A stretch of DNA of 64,000 bases. It comes from Rapidithrix thailandica. Lineage in GTDB: Bacteria; Bacteroidota; Bacteroidia; Cytophagales; Flammeovirgaceae. The DNA is taken from contig NZ_JBDKWZ010000017.1 in assembly GCF_039710355.1 (NCBI RefSeq), positions 62,001 to 126,000 on the forward strand, given 5' to 3'. This document shows positions 8,196-17,271 of this stretch, piece after piece. How positions within the stretch are numbered: position 1 is the first letter of the stretch; each line of letters begins with the position of its first letter. A program made the translations under genes and the position numbers. The notes under the pieces are model-generated. The model saw nothing but the letters and a program-made list of their open reading frames with translations, ran no database searches and was not told where the DNA came from.

Positions 8196-9458
8196 ATGTA
8201 TATACTGGGAAAACTTCTCTATAAGGCAGGGCTTATGAGTTATTGGGCACTGATTAAGTTTGCTTCAATTTTTCATGCTAAAGCCCAACAATTTGTTCAA
8301 GGACGTAAAGAAATATTTACCAAGCTTGAAGTTGAGGTCAAAGGCAATCAATCTCCTATTGTTTGGGTGCACTGCGCCTCCCTTGGAGAGTTTGAGCAAG
8401 GGCGTCCGGTAATCGAGCAGATCAAAAAACAGTATCCCTCCTATAAAATCCTTCTTACCTTTTTTTCTCCCAGCGGATATGAAGTGCAGAAAAACTACCC
8501 TCATGCTGATTTTATCTGTTATTTGCCCTATGATTCGGCTGCAAATGCCCAAAGGCTGGTGGAAATAATTCGGCCTAAGTTGGCTTTTTTTGTGAAGTAT
8601 GAATTTTGGTATTATCATTTGAAAGCGCTGCATCGAAAAAATGTGCCTGTGATGTTGATCTCAGCCTTTTTTCGGGAAAATCAATTATTCTTTAAAAAGA
8701 ATTATGGTGCTTTTTACCGAAGCTTATTAAATTACTTTGAGCATTTTTTCGTGCAGGATGAAAATTCGGCCCACTTACTAAAGCAGATAGGTTATGATAA
8801 TGTGACTGTTGTAGGGGATACAAGGTTTGATCAGGTAAAAAAAATTGCCGAAAGTAGAAAATCGCTACAATTGGTAGAACAATTCAAAGGTGACAAGTCG
8901 CTGTTGGTAATGGGAAGCAGCTGGCCGGAAGATGTAGCGGTGGTGTCAGAAGCATTGAAGAATGACTTTCAAGGCTTGAAAATTATTGTAGCTCCTCATG
9001 AGATTGCCGAGGCAAACTTGCAGAAAACCGAACAGGCTTTTTCCGGCAAAAAAATGATCCGGTATTCGCAGGCAGAAGGGCTTGATTTGGCCGGATACGA
9101 TATGCTGTTGATTGACAATATAGGTTTGCTTTCAAGTATCTATGGCTATGCCGATTACGCTTTCGTAGGCGGGGGGTATAAGCAAGGGGTGCATAATACA
9201 TTGGAGCCTGCCGTATTTGGAATTCCGGTGTTTTACGGAGATCAGTATTATACACAGTGGAGAGAGGCAGACGAATTGGCCCGGCAAGGCGGAGGATTGC
9301 CTGTGAAGAATGCGGTACATTTTAAAGAGAAAATGCTTGTGTTCTTTCATCAACCGTTAGAGAAAGAAAAAACGGGCCGGAAGGCCCGGGCTTATGTATA
9401 CGGGCAAAAAGATGTAAAAGACCAGATTCTGGATTATTGCAGTAAATACTTAAATTAG
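8196..9458 (+). CDS. waaA: 3-deoxy-D-manno-octulosonic acid (Kdo) transferase
   Basis: The 420-residue enzyme adds Kdo from CMP-Kdo to lipid A precursor at the inner membrane, the first core step of lipopolysaccharide. The N-terminal anchor (MYILGKLLYKAGLMSYWALI) is followed by FVQGRKEIF and WVHCASLGEFEQGRPVIEQ, where the Glu of LGEFEQ is the known catalytic-base position of family GT30. The C-terminal domain carries YAFVGGGY then HNTLEPAVFGIPVFYG for nucleotide-sugar binding. I chose the ATG at 8196 rather than an in-frame TTG at 8166 because it begins at the anchor and sits just after a promoter-like site. rsgA follows after 35 bases and may be co-transcribed. Bacteroidota WaaA often adds a single Kdo. 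Confidence 0.93.
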   Translation: MYILGKLLYKAGLMSYWALIKFASIFHAKAQQFVQGRKEIFTKLEVEVKGNQSPIVWVHCASLGEFEQGRPVIEQIKKQYPSYKILLTFFSPSGYEVQKNYPHADFICYLPYDSAANAQRLVEIIRPKLAFFVKYEFWYYHLKALHRKNVPVMLISAFFRENQLFFKKNYGAFYRSLLNYFEHFFVQDENSAHLLKQIGYDNVTVVGDTRFDQVKKIAESRKSLQLVEQFKGDKSLLVMGSSWPEDVAVVSEALKNDFQGLKIIVAPHEIAEANLQKTEQAFSGKKMIRYSQAEGLDLAGYDMLLIDNIGLLSSIYGYADYAFVGGGYKQGVHNTLEPAVFGIPVFYGDQYYTQWREADELARQGGGLPVKNAVHFKEKMLVFFHQPLEKEKTGRKARAYVYGQKDVKDQILDYCSKYLN

Positions 9459-9493
9459 AATGTTTAATTTCATTTTATTAAAATCAAACCAAC

Positions 9494-10420
9494 TTGAAAA
9501 AAGGATTTGTAATTAAATCTACCGGCTCTTGGTATGAGATCAGGGATGATGAAGGTAAGGCATATAAAGGGCGGCTTCGGGGGAAATTTAAGCAAAAAGG
9601 TTACAAAGTTACTAATCCGATAGCAGTGGGGGACTATGTGAAATTTGAACTTGAACAAAGTCAAGAGGGTACCGTTTTGATTACAGATATTCTTCCCCGT
9701 GACAACCATATTATCCGCCAATCCACTCATCGCAAATGGCATGGGCATATTATTGCCGCCAATATGGATCAGGCTATTATCCTGGTGACTTTGTCCCTTC
9801 CTCGTACGTCTTTGGGGTTTTTGGATCGGTTTTTGGTTGCTGCAGAAGCATATGATATCCCCGCAGTGATTGTGTTTAATAAGATTGATTTGTTGGATGA
9901 AAAGGCCGAACAAGAAATGGGTTATTTGATGGACCTGTACAATAGTATTGGGTATAAATGTTTGTCCTTATGTGCTTTGACAGGTAAAAATGTAGAAGCG
10001 TTCATCAAGGTCATCCAACATAAAAAAACGTTGATTGCCGGACACTCCGGTGTAGGAAAATCCACCTTGATCAACCGGGTCAATCCGGAAATACAACAAA
10101 AGACAGCTGAAATTTCCACTTTTGCCAATAAAGGCAAGCATACCACTACTTATGCGGAAATGTTTGAAATTCTTCCGGGAACTTTTTTAATTGATACTCC
10201 GGGAATTAAAGAACTAGGCATTATGCATGTGGAAGAGAATGAACTGGGTTTTTGTTTTCCCGAAATACGGGAAATTCAACAGAACTGTAAGTTTTATAAC
10301 TGTACACATACACATGAGCCCGGTTGTGCCGTTTTGGAAAAGGTAGAAAATGAGGAAATTGCTTACAGTCGTTATTTAAGTTATTTAAGTATCTTGGAAA
10401 ATGAAGATAACAGGCGCTAG
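9494..10420 (+). CDS. rsgA: Ribosome small subunit-dependent GTPase A
   Basis: This 308-residue GTPase helps late 30S subunit maturation. It has the family's permuted order: an N-terminal OB fold (GRLRGKFKQKGYKVTNPIAV, then GDYVKFE), then G4 (FNKID), then G1 (GHSGVGKSTLIN), a G2/switch region (KGKHTTTYAEMF), G3 (DTPGIKELG), and a C-terminal zinc finger with Cys, Cys, His and Cys ligands (NCKFYNCTHTHEPGC). The start is a TTG at 9494: the OB fold begins immediately after it and no usable ATG precedes it. The gene follows waaA closely and is followed by a small KTSC-domain gene. Confidence 0.95.
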   Translation: MKKGFVIKSTGSWYEIRDDEGKAYKGRLRGKFKQKGYKVTNPIAVGDYVKFELEQSQEGTVLITDILPRDNHIIRQSTHRKWHGHIIAANMDQAIILVTLSLPRTSLGFLDRFLVAAEAYDIPAVIVFNKIDLLDEKAEQEMGYLMDLYNSIGYKCLSLCALTGKNVEAFIKVIQHKKTLIAGHSGVGKSTLINRVNPEIQQKTAEISTFANKGKHTTTYAEMFEILPGTFLIDTPGIKELGIMHVEENELGFCFPEIREIQQNCKFYNCTHTHEPGCAVLEKVENEEIAYSRYLSYLSILENEDNRR

Positions 10421-10489
10421 CCTGAGATAAATATATTGTTTAATAGTCTCGCATATGTGAGCAACTTTTTTTTATTAAACCTAAGATCA

Positions 10490-10756
10490 ATGAGAGAAGT
10501 TGTATCAGAGAAAGTAACTATACCACAATCCTCATTAATTGACTATTTGGTGTACAATTACGAGAAGCGTGAATTACATGTAAAATTCAAAAGAGGAAAA
10601 CACAAGGGGCAACTAAGGATGTACCATGGGTTCTCCCGAAGTGAATATGAAGGAGTGGTCAATGCCGAATCACCCGGAAGAACATTGCTTAAATACTTAG
10701 CGCAAAAGCGACCGAAACACGGAGGTTTTTTTAGCAAATTAAAATCTTTCTTCTAA
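10490..10756 (+). CDS. KTSC-domain small protein
   Basis: The 88-residue protein contains a compact KTSC-like domain: IDYLVYNYEKRELHVKFKRG, a middle Y-x-G-F-S-R-S-E-Y motif and a final A-E-S-P-G-R segment. This corresponds to the family pattern in which an unusual tyrosine-rich start and a short strand set end in A.S.G. KTSC domains often occur beside or fused to nucleic-acid proteins, and their function is undefined. The tail is basic and aromatic (KHGGFFSKLKSFF). I chose the ATG at 10490; an in-frame TTG at 10436 would add residues with no similarity. It lies 69 bases after rsgA on the same strand. Confidence 0.6.
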   Translation: MREVVSEKVTIPQSSLIDYLVYNYEKRELHVKFKRGKHKGQLRMYHGFSRSEYEGVVNAESPGRTLLKYLAQKRPKHGGFFSKLKSFF

Positions 10757-11421
10757 GTAAAAAACTTGTCTCTCAGTAATTTTGAGAGGTAGCTCTGCTT
10801 GAAATAATTTCTTGTTTGTTAAAGCAGAGTGCCTGCTTGGTATTGCCAGAATTGTAGCAAATACAGTTACAATTCTGGTTTTTTTATTTTAGAGATTGAA
10901 ATGCTGCTCCGTTGTGTATTTAGAAGAAGGCGTATAATAAAGGTTGGAGCGTATCCACGGATTTCATTTTGAAAACAATTCAAGGGTTATCTGCTGTGAA
11001 CGTATGCCCGGTAAACATATGGAGAAGAAGAAAATGCAAGTATTTATTTTATATAAAATAGTACTTCCGGGTTATGTGTTCGACTACTGCTAATGTCATT
11101 AAAATAATACCTGTTGCAAATAGTGAAACTTGAGAGGTTGGTATTAGTGATAGTTAGAGGATTTTAGGTATCTATGTATTTTTAATTGCTTGAAATATAG
11201 TGTGCTGTGTATTTTATTCGATTGCACTTATACGTTTTTTTATACTTGTGTGAATAAAATTTTTAATAAATTTTATACTATAAAATAGGTAAATTAAATT
11301 TGGTAAAACCTTTGCTTTTGCAAAGAAACACTTCTTTTAAAAAGCCATTGCCTAATAATATTCCGAAAGTACAAGCGTATTTCATAAGACTTTTTTAAAC
11401 TATCATGGAATTGCGAAATAT
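10757..11421. other. Intergenic region with three hairpins and the TonB-receptor leader
   Basis: The first 130 bases hold three successive stem-loops: CTCTCA/TGAGAG near 10772-10790, CTCTGCTT/AAGCAGAG near 10793-10829, and a strong terminator at 10846-10890. The rest is AT-rich. A TAAATTTG promoter-like site near 11295-11302 lies about 120 bases before the TonB receptor, followed by a small hairpin with stem CTTTGC/GCAAAG. No gene is seen. Confidence 0.45.
10846..10890 (+). terminator. Intrinsic terminator downstream of the rsgA-KTSC genes
   Basis: CCAGAATTGTA (10846-10856) pairs perfectly with TACAATTCTGG (10868-10878), followed directly by a run of T residues. This is a textbook rho-independent terminator on the plus strand. 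Confidence 0.92.
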
Positions 11422-13614
11422 ATGAAGTACGCTCTTGCATTGTTTTATATATGCTTAGGAGGTGGTTGGTGTGTGGCACAAAATAATAACTCATCGACAA
11501 ATTTTAATTCAGATTCTCTTTATGAATTTTCGGTCAATGAAATTTTAAATCTGCCAGTAGAGGACGGAATCGATATTGAAATTGTCTCAGCTTCCAAAAA
11601 AGTAGAGAAATTGTTTGATACGCCTCTTTCTGCTACCGTTTTAACCCGGGAAGAAATTCAAAAGGCCGGTTGTACTTCTATCATGGAAGCGATGCGCCTC
11701 GTGCCTGGTATGGTGGTCCGGGAGCAGACAAACGGAAATTACGATATACATCTGAGAGGCCTTGATAATGTGCCTCCGTACAGCCTGACCCCCGTATCGG
11801 TCAATACAACTACACTTGTCATGATTGATAACCGTCCGGTGTATAATAACTTTTCCGGGGGAACTTTGTGGGAAACGCTTCCGGTAGATATCAGTGATGT
11901 GGACCGGATTGAAATCATCCGTGGACCTGCCTCTGTGATGTTCGGCCCTAATGCGGTTTCCGGTGTGATCAATATCATTACATTGCGGCCTGCTAGACAG
12001 GGAGTATCCTCCTCTGTAAATGTACAATACGGTTCGCGGAATTCATTGCTTGCCAATGCTTCGGTAAGTTACAAGGTCAATGAAAAAATAGGTATCCGGT
12101 CCTCATTTAACCGCCAATTGCGTAAGCGGCAGCAAACGGATTTCTATAACTTCTATTCGGGCTCTTACCTTCCATTGGACTCAGTGAGTAACCCGGAGGG
12201 GTTTGCTTTTGACAAAAATGATTATCACGAACCTGAGTTGGCATTGGATAAAACGGCCGCCAATGTATACCTGAGTTACCAACTGAAAGAAGATAATTAT
12301 TTACAACTGAGTGCCGGAGTGGAAAACTCAAAAGCCCACAAAGCATATTCCGATAATCAGACAACCGCTCTCACGCCCTCTCACTCGGATACCCGGTATG
12401 TGAGTTTATCGGGAAATTTACTGGGAATTCGCCTGCATGGAAGCTATTTAGAGGGAGCGCAGGACTTAGGTGGGGGCGCCAAGTACTCTTTCCATACGGA
12501 AGATGTGAATGCTGAATATACGATCTCTCTCGGGAAAAAGCTTGAAATTGTACCGGGTATAAACATGCGGTATAACACTTACCAAGACGATCAACACGCA
12601 CTGTTGAAAATGCTTGGGGGAAAAAAACAACATATCTCCACGATCGCGGGCTCTTTGCGTTTGGACTATCAGTTGACGCCTCAACTAAGACTGTATTCCG
12701 GTGGCCGGGTGGATAAATTTAACACACCGGATAAGGCATACATCTCTTATCATGCAGCACTCACTTATAAGCTGAATGAAAACCATTTGCTAAGGGCCGT
12801 TGTGAGCAAAGCTTACCGTACCAACTTCTTTGTGGACTCTTATATGGATCTTACCTTGAGCGGATTCATTCCTCCTAACATCGTACCCGTTATCCGGCTG
12901 AAAGGAAATGACCATTTGGAATTGTTGAGTTCGCAGCTTTTTGAACTGGGCTACCGGGTAAATGTGATCAAGAAACTACAATTCGATGCGGAGTTCTTTC
13001 AATCCTATACTCATGATTTCTCCAATACGATAAACATCCTCAGCAAAACACCGGAGTTAGATCCTTCTACAGGAAACCTTGTAGTATATGAAGATATTCA
13101 AAACCTTAATATTCCATTGACTGTCAAACAAACAGGATTGACCCTCAGTGCAATCGTCATGTTGAAAAAAATTCAACTCAGACCCTTTTTAACCTTACAG
13201 CAAACGAGGTTAATGGACTTTTCGCAGTCTACGTATGCACCCGATGCCATGCCATCTCCCGGAAATCCTGATCCGGGCAAAGAAAATTATTTGCTTACAA
13301 AGGATATTGAACATAAAGGTACACCGAATTATTTCGGGGGAGTGTTTGCCGGATTCCGTCCGTTTGCCAAGTTGGATATCGGTTTCACTTCTTATCTATA
13401 TGGAAGCCAAACGTACTATCACCTTTTAGGGCCGGATGAAGGCTTTGAAGTGCCTTCTAAAATGCTGATCAATGCAAAAGTAGCCTATAGGCCCACGCGC
13501 AAAATAGCTGTTTTTCTCAATGCTAAAAATTTGCTGAATGACCGCTCTGTTGAGTATGCGGCTGCGGACCGGATTGGGTTTAGTGCCTTTGGGGGGATGA
13601 GTTTGGAATTCTAA
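11422..13614 (+). CDS. TonB-dependent outer membrane receptor
   Basis: The 730-residue protein has a signal peptide (MKYALALFYICLGGGWCVAQ). The plug domain at about residues 65-195 shows TPLSATVLTREEIQKAG, then SIMEAMRLVPGMVVRE, and IEIIRGPASVMFGPNAVSGV, the typical plug end. A 22-strand barrel follows, ending in the aromatic terminus SAFGGMSLEF. It lacks the N-terminal carboxypeptidase-regulatory domain of SusC proteins and resembles siderophore, heme or cobalamin receptors, but the ligand cannot be read from sequence. The next gene, a TPR/SpoIIE phosphatase, begins 15 bases after the stop, so the two are very likely one operon. That pairing is unusual and suggests that uptake and signalling are linked. 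Confidence 0.88.
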   Translation: MKYALALFYICLGGGWCVAQNNNSSTNFNSDSLYEFSVNEILNLPVEDGIDIEIVSASKKVEKLFDTPLSATVLTREEIQKAGCTSIMEAMRLVPGMVVREQTNGNYDIHLRGLDNVPPYSLTPVSVNTTTLVMIDNRPVYNNFSGGTLWETLPVDISDVDRIEIIRGPASVMFGPNAVSGVINIITLRPARQGVSSSVNVQYGSRNSLLANASVSYKVNEKIGIRSSFNRQLRKRQQTDFYNFYSGSYLPLDSVSNPEGFAFDKNDYHEPELALDKTAANVYLSYQLKEDNYLQLSAGVENSKAHKAYSDNQTTALTPSHSDTRYVSLSGNLLGIRLHGSYLEGAQDLGGGAKYSFHTEDVNAEYTISLGKKLEIVPGINMRYNTYQDDQHALLKMLGGKKQHISTIAGSLRLDYQLTPQLRLYSGGRVDKFNTPDKAYISYHAALTYKLNENHLLRAVVSKAYRTNFFVDSYMDLTLSGFIPPNIVPVIRLKGNDHLELLSSQLFELGYRVNVIKKLQFDAEFFQSYTHDFSNTINILSKTPELDPSTGNLVVYEDIQNLNIPLTVKQTGLTLSAIVMLKKIQLRPFLTLQQTRLMDFSQSTYAPDAMPSPGNPDPGKENYLLTKDIEHKGTPNYFGGVFAGFRPFAKLDIGFTSYLYGSQTYYHLLGPDEGFEVPSKMLINAKVAYRPTRKIAVFLNAKNLLNDRSVEYAAADRIGFSAFGGMSLEF

Positions 13615-13629
13615 AAAAGACAATCACTT

Positions 13630-16368
13630 ATGAATAAATATAATTGCTTTTGCATTGTATGGGTTTGGCTGTTTTCAGGGGTGTTTTTTCACATAAAGGT
13701 ATATGGACAAACTGTACAAAAAGGTGAAGCAAAATCTCTGGACGAACTTATTACCAGTGGCGAATTTTTTTTGAATAATGAAAAGTATATAGATGCCTTT
13801 ACACAGGGAATATCGATTGTAGAAGTTGCTAAAGAGAGTCAAAATCTGCCTGCTCAAGGGAGAGGCCTGTTAATGACAGGAAAGGCTGCGTACAGATTAA
13901 AAGATTACCCTACGTCTCTGAATTATTTATTGAAAGCTCAAGCTGTCTATGAGCAACTGAATGATACGGAAAACAGTGCCAATGCACATCAAATGTTAGG
14001 TAATATGTATCTGGACTGGGGAGCTTTTGAAAAATCTCAGGAACATTTGACAGAGGCCTTGGCTTTGCATAAAGCCAACCGGGACACTTTGAAACAGGTG
14101 ACGTCTCTGCAAAATTTGGGGCAAGCATATGTAAAAACTCAAAATTATTCCAAAGCCAATGGAGTGTTTCAGGATTTGCTGACTCTTCAAAAAACGATTG
14201 GCGATAAAAAAGGAGTGGTGCAATCGCTGAAAAACCTGGCTTCTTTATCCGCCTTGGATAATAACTATGAAGGCGTCATTTTCTATAATGAAAAAATTCT
14301 GGAGGAGAATGAAGATGTACAAGATCCGGTGATTGCCGTCAATACACATAACAACTTGGGGTTGTTTTATCTGAAAGAAGAGAATAAGGCGGAATCCATC
14401 AAGCACTTTCAAGAAGCTCTTCGTCTGTTTAGTACCCATGAAGGTACACTGGGGTTAACCGAAGACCGGCAAGCTACCTTGTTGATCAATATGGCAGTGG
14501 CCAAATCCCATTTGTTTGACTTTAAAGGAGCTCATGAATACTTTGAAAAAGCCTTGGAGTTAAGAGAACTTCAAGAGCATGAACAAGGGCTTGCAGAAGT
14601 ACATAACTTTATGGCGGCTAATTTTTTGGTAAGCAATGATTTGAAAGCTGCGTACCGCAATGGTATCAAGGCGGTGGATTATGCTTTGGCAGCCCCTGCA
14701 AAGAAAGATTTGGCAGATGCTTATCATATTTTGTCTGAAGTATTGGCCCGGGAAGAGGATTATGAGCAATCGCAGTATTATTATAAAAAGCACCAACAAG
14801 TAGAGGAAGAGCTACAGAAGGCCCGGCAACTCCGGCAAAAAGAACTGGAGCGAAATCAAAGAGAAGCGGAAAAAAAGGAAAATGAACTGAAGTTACTGAT
14901 TGCGGAACAAGAGAAGCAAGCAATGGCCATGAGGCAATTGCAACTGGAAGGCAAACAAAAAGAACAAGAACTGGAGTTGTTAAAACAACAGAAGGAATTA
15001 CAAGAATCGAGAATTAAAGCCGAACAACTGGAACGGGAGCGGGTAGCCCAAGCCTTGGCAATAGCCCGGCAGCGCCTGGAAGCCGAAAAGAGAAATAAAG
15101 AGATTGTCGAATTGCAACGTGAGAAGCAATTGCAGGAGTTGCAGTTGCGACAAACGGAGTTAGAAGAAGCGCAAAAAGCCAAAGCCATAGAATTGCTTAC
15201 GGCCGATAAAAAACTCAAGGAGCAAAAACTGAAAGAAGAAGAGACACAGCGGAAGTATATGTATGGTATAGCTGGGATATTGGGCTTGGGGTTGACCATC
15301 ATTGTCATTGGCTTGTTGCAAAAACAGAAAGCCAATAAGAAATTGAAGTTTCAACAAGAGCTGATTCAGGAAAAAAACAAAGAGCTGGTGGCCAATGAAG
15401 AAGAGTTGAAACATAATATGGAGGAGTTGGAAGCAACTCAGGAAGAAATGGCCTTGAAACAAAAGCAACTTGAAAAGGCAAATGTAATTCTGGAAAAAAA
15501 TGAGAGCAAACTAAAAGACTCTTTGGAAAAGTTGCAGGAAAGTGAAAGTAAGATCAAAGCGCAAAACGAAGTGCTGGAAGGAACTTTGGGAGAATTGGAG
15601 GCTCAAAACCAACGGATTACACATAGTTTGAAATATGCGGAAAGAATGCAGGAGGCCATTCTGCCCACTGCATTTCAAATCAATGAAATCTTTGACGAGC
15701 ATTTTGTGATATTCCGGCCAAAGGACATTGTTTCCGGGGACTTCTATTGGTTGAGTCAGGTAGAGAAAAAAGTATTTGTGGCAGTTGTGGACTGTACCGG
15801 GCACGGAGTACCCGGAGCGTTTATGTCAATGATTGGTAATACCATTCTCAATCAAGTGATCAAAGAAGAAAATATTCATTCTCCGGAAAAAATACTGGAA
15901 GCCTTGCACCTCCGTGTGGTCGATGCCTTAAAGCAAAAAGACAGTCAAAATATGGATGGGATGGACATCGGGTTATGCTGTATTGAAAAGCTGGAGAATG
16001 AAAAATTTAGTCTGAAATTTAGCGGAGCAAAATGCCCTTTGTTTTTATGCCATAAGGGGGAAATTCTCAAAGTTTCCAGCGACCGGAAGTCCATTGGAGG
16101 TAGGCAAAACAAAAAAGTTTTGACATTCAATTGCGAACATTTGTTGTTGGAAAAGGGTGACATACTTTATTTAACCACTGACGGTATCATTGATACGGGG
16201 AATCAGCAAAGGGAACGGTTTGGGACTAAACGCTTGTTGAACTTGCTGAACGAATGTAACGATCGCCCTTTATCAGAACAAAAAGTGACCTTCCTGGAGG
16301 CAATAGACCGGCATCAGGGTAATGCAGATCAGAGGGATGACGTAACCTTGTTTAGCTTGAAAGTATAA
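13630..16368 (+). CDS. TPR-coiled coil-SpoIIE (PP2C) phosphatase, membrane-anchored
   Basis: The 912-residue protein has a signal peptide (residues 1-27), a periplasmic array of tetratricopeptide repeats (about 60-400, e.g. ANAHQMLGNMYLDWGAFEKS), a very long Gln/Glu/Arg coiled coil (395-540), one transmembrane helix (about 543-563, YGIAGILGLGLTIIVIGLL), a second coiled coil, and a cytoplasmic SpoIIE/PP2C domain (690-912). Metal-binding motifs are DIVSGDFYW, VVDCTGHGVPGAFMSMIG and DDVTLF. It should dephosphorylate a serine-phosphorylated protein, classically an anti-sigma-factor antagonist, in response to a periplasmic signal. No partner antagonist or kinase is nearby. It is probably cotranscribed with the TonB receptor upstream. 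Confidence 0.88.
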   Translation: MNKYNCFCIVWVWLFSGVFFHIKVYGQTVQKGEAKSLDELITSGEFFLNNEKYIDAFTQGISIVEVAKESQNLPAQGRGLLMTGKAAYRLKDYPTSLNYLLKAQAVYEQLNDTENSANAHQMLGNMYLDWGAFEKSQEHLTEALALHKANRDTLKQVTSLQNLGQAYVKTQNYSKANGVFQDLLTLQKTIGDKKGVVQSLKNLASLSALDNNYEGVIFYNEKILEENEDVQDPVIAVNTHNNLGLFYLKEENKAESIKHFQEALRLFSTHEGTLGLTEDRQATLLINMAVAKSHLFDFKGAHEYFEKALELRELQEHEQGLAEVHNFMAANFLVSNDLKAAYRNGIKAVDYALAAPAKKDLADAYHILSEVLAREEDYEQSQYYYKKHQQVEEELQKARQLRQKELERNQREAEKKENELKLLIAEQEKQAMAMRQLQLEGKQKEQELELLKQQKELQESRIKAEQLERERVAQALAIARQRLEAEKRNKEIVELQREKQLQELQLRQTELEEAQKAKAIELLTADKKLKEQKLKEEETQRKYMYGIAGILGLGLTIIVIGLLQKQKANKKLKFQQELIQEKNKELVANEEELKHNMEELEATQEEMALKQKQLEKANVILEKNESKLKDSLEKLQESESKIKAQNEVLEGTLGELEAQNQRITHSLKYAERMQEAILPTAFQINEIFDEHFVIFRPKDIVSGDFYWLSQVEKKVFVAVVDCTGHGVPGAFMSMIGNTILNQVIKEENIHSPEKILEALHLRVVDALKQKDSQNMDGMDIGLCCIEKLENEKFSLKFSGAKCPLFLCHKGEILKVSSDRKSIGGRQNKKVLTFNCEHLLLEKGDILYLTTDGIIDTGNQQRERFGTKRLLNLLNECNDRPLSEQKVTFLEAIDRHQGNADQRDDVTLFSLKV

Positions 16369-16371
16369 AAG

Positions 16372-16547
16372 CCAAGAGGCTGTTCGAAAAGTCTAAAAAA
16401 ACATAAAATGCCAAGTAGGTTCTAAGTCACAAAGAGCTCCAAATAGTGGGAACTCATATCCTGCCGGGCATTTTGGGAGTATCTCATCAACGGTATAAGC
16501 CTCCGTGCTTTTGTTTCTATATATCGACTTTTTAGACAGCCTCTTGG
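16372..16547. mobile_element. MITE-like element, copy 1
   Basis: This 176-base segment starts three bases after the phosphatase stop codon. Its ends are inverted: CCAAGAGGCTGT at the left matches ACAGCCTCTTGG at the right, and the match continues imperfectly through an A-rich/T-rich AAAAGTC block. The inside shares TTTGTGACTTAGA and ATTTTATGTTTTTTT (reverse orientation) with copy 2 at 23328-23463. It has no coding capacity, so it is a nonautonomous repeat. Confidence 0.65.
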
Positions 16548-16620
16548 TAAAATGAAATTTAGCTTTGGGCCTAGCCCCCGTTCATGGGTTTTTTCTTGTT
16601 CTTTACAATGAAGTGGTGGG

Positions 16621-16830
16621 TCATGCCTTTTTCAAAAAGCAAGTTTTAAGCACAATTGTGCCTTTTCCTATACGGCATTCCACTTCTTCGGAACTGGAAG
16701 TAAGGCGGATATTTTTGATGGTGGTCCCTCGCTTCAAGTTCATTGAGGAGCCCTTCACTTTTAAATCTTTAATTACCCTTACTGAATCGCCATCGTTCAA
16801 CAAAGTACCATTACTATCTTTTACTTCCAT
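16621..16830 (-). CDS. PhnA-domain (YjdM C-terminal) protein
   Basis: The 69-residue protein matches the C-terminal domain of PhnA/YjdM: VKDSNGTLLNDGDSVRVIKD, then LKVKGSSMNLKRGTTIKNIR, and a final CRIGKGTIVLKTCFLKK. Full-length YjdM also has an N-terminal zinc ribbon, absent here; the ATG at 16828-16830 starts right at the domain. Despite the old name, these proteins are not shown to act in phosphonate use and their role is unclear. It stands alone between the MITE-like element and a divergent region. Confidence 0.8.
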   Translation of the reverse strand: MEVKDSNGTLLNDGDSVRVIKDLKVKGSSMNLKRGTTIKNIRLTSSSEEVECRIGKGTIVLKTCFLKKA

Positions 16831-17271
16831 GATGATTGTGTTTTGAATTGATAAATTTTAGTTAAGAAGCCGGATATTTCTCTTTGAGTACTCGAAAGGG
16901 AGAAATACTTACCTCTGGAAAATGCCCGCAAAGCTACTGGTATTCGGGAGGAATTAGCTATTGACTTTTTCGATTTTTTTTATAGCAACAGGTCTTAGAA
17001 ATAGAGTCTTGTTGAATTGTGATTATTTGAATTTTAAATAGGAATTTTTGTATATTTAAGAAGGAGCCTGAAAGAATTCTTGATTTTTTTCTACTAAATG
17101 ATTGGTAATGAGGTCAGTCTTTTAGAAGAATTTTGCCGAACTTACTTTGGGTAAATAGGCTTATTTGTAATAGCAGTACAGGCATGATGTGAACAGAAAG
17201 GGATAAATGAACGCATATTGACATTTGTTAAGAACAAATGCAAAGAACCCACAACCTCTTTAGATTGGACT
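16831..17271. other. Divergent intergenic region between the PhnA-domain gene and the AraC regulator
   Basis: An imperfect inverted repeat lies at about 16874-16907, where TATTTCTC pairs with GAGAAATA around a near-palindromic GAGTACTC core. It is placed about 45-75 bases upstream of the PhnA-domain gene and could be an operator or leader hairpin. The rest is AT-rich; no other gene was seen. Confidence 0.4.

Noticed and set aside
15160..15468. Long minus-strand frames with Cys/Ser/Phe runs within the phosphatase gene
   Set aside because: They are antisense shadows of the Glu/Gln/Lys coiled coil in the TPR-SpoIIE gene.
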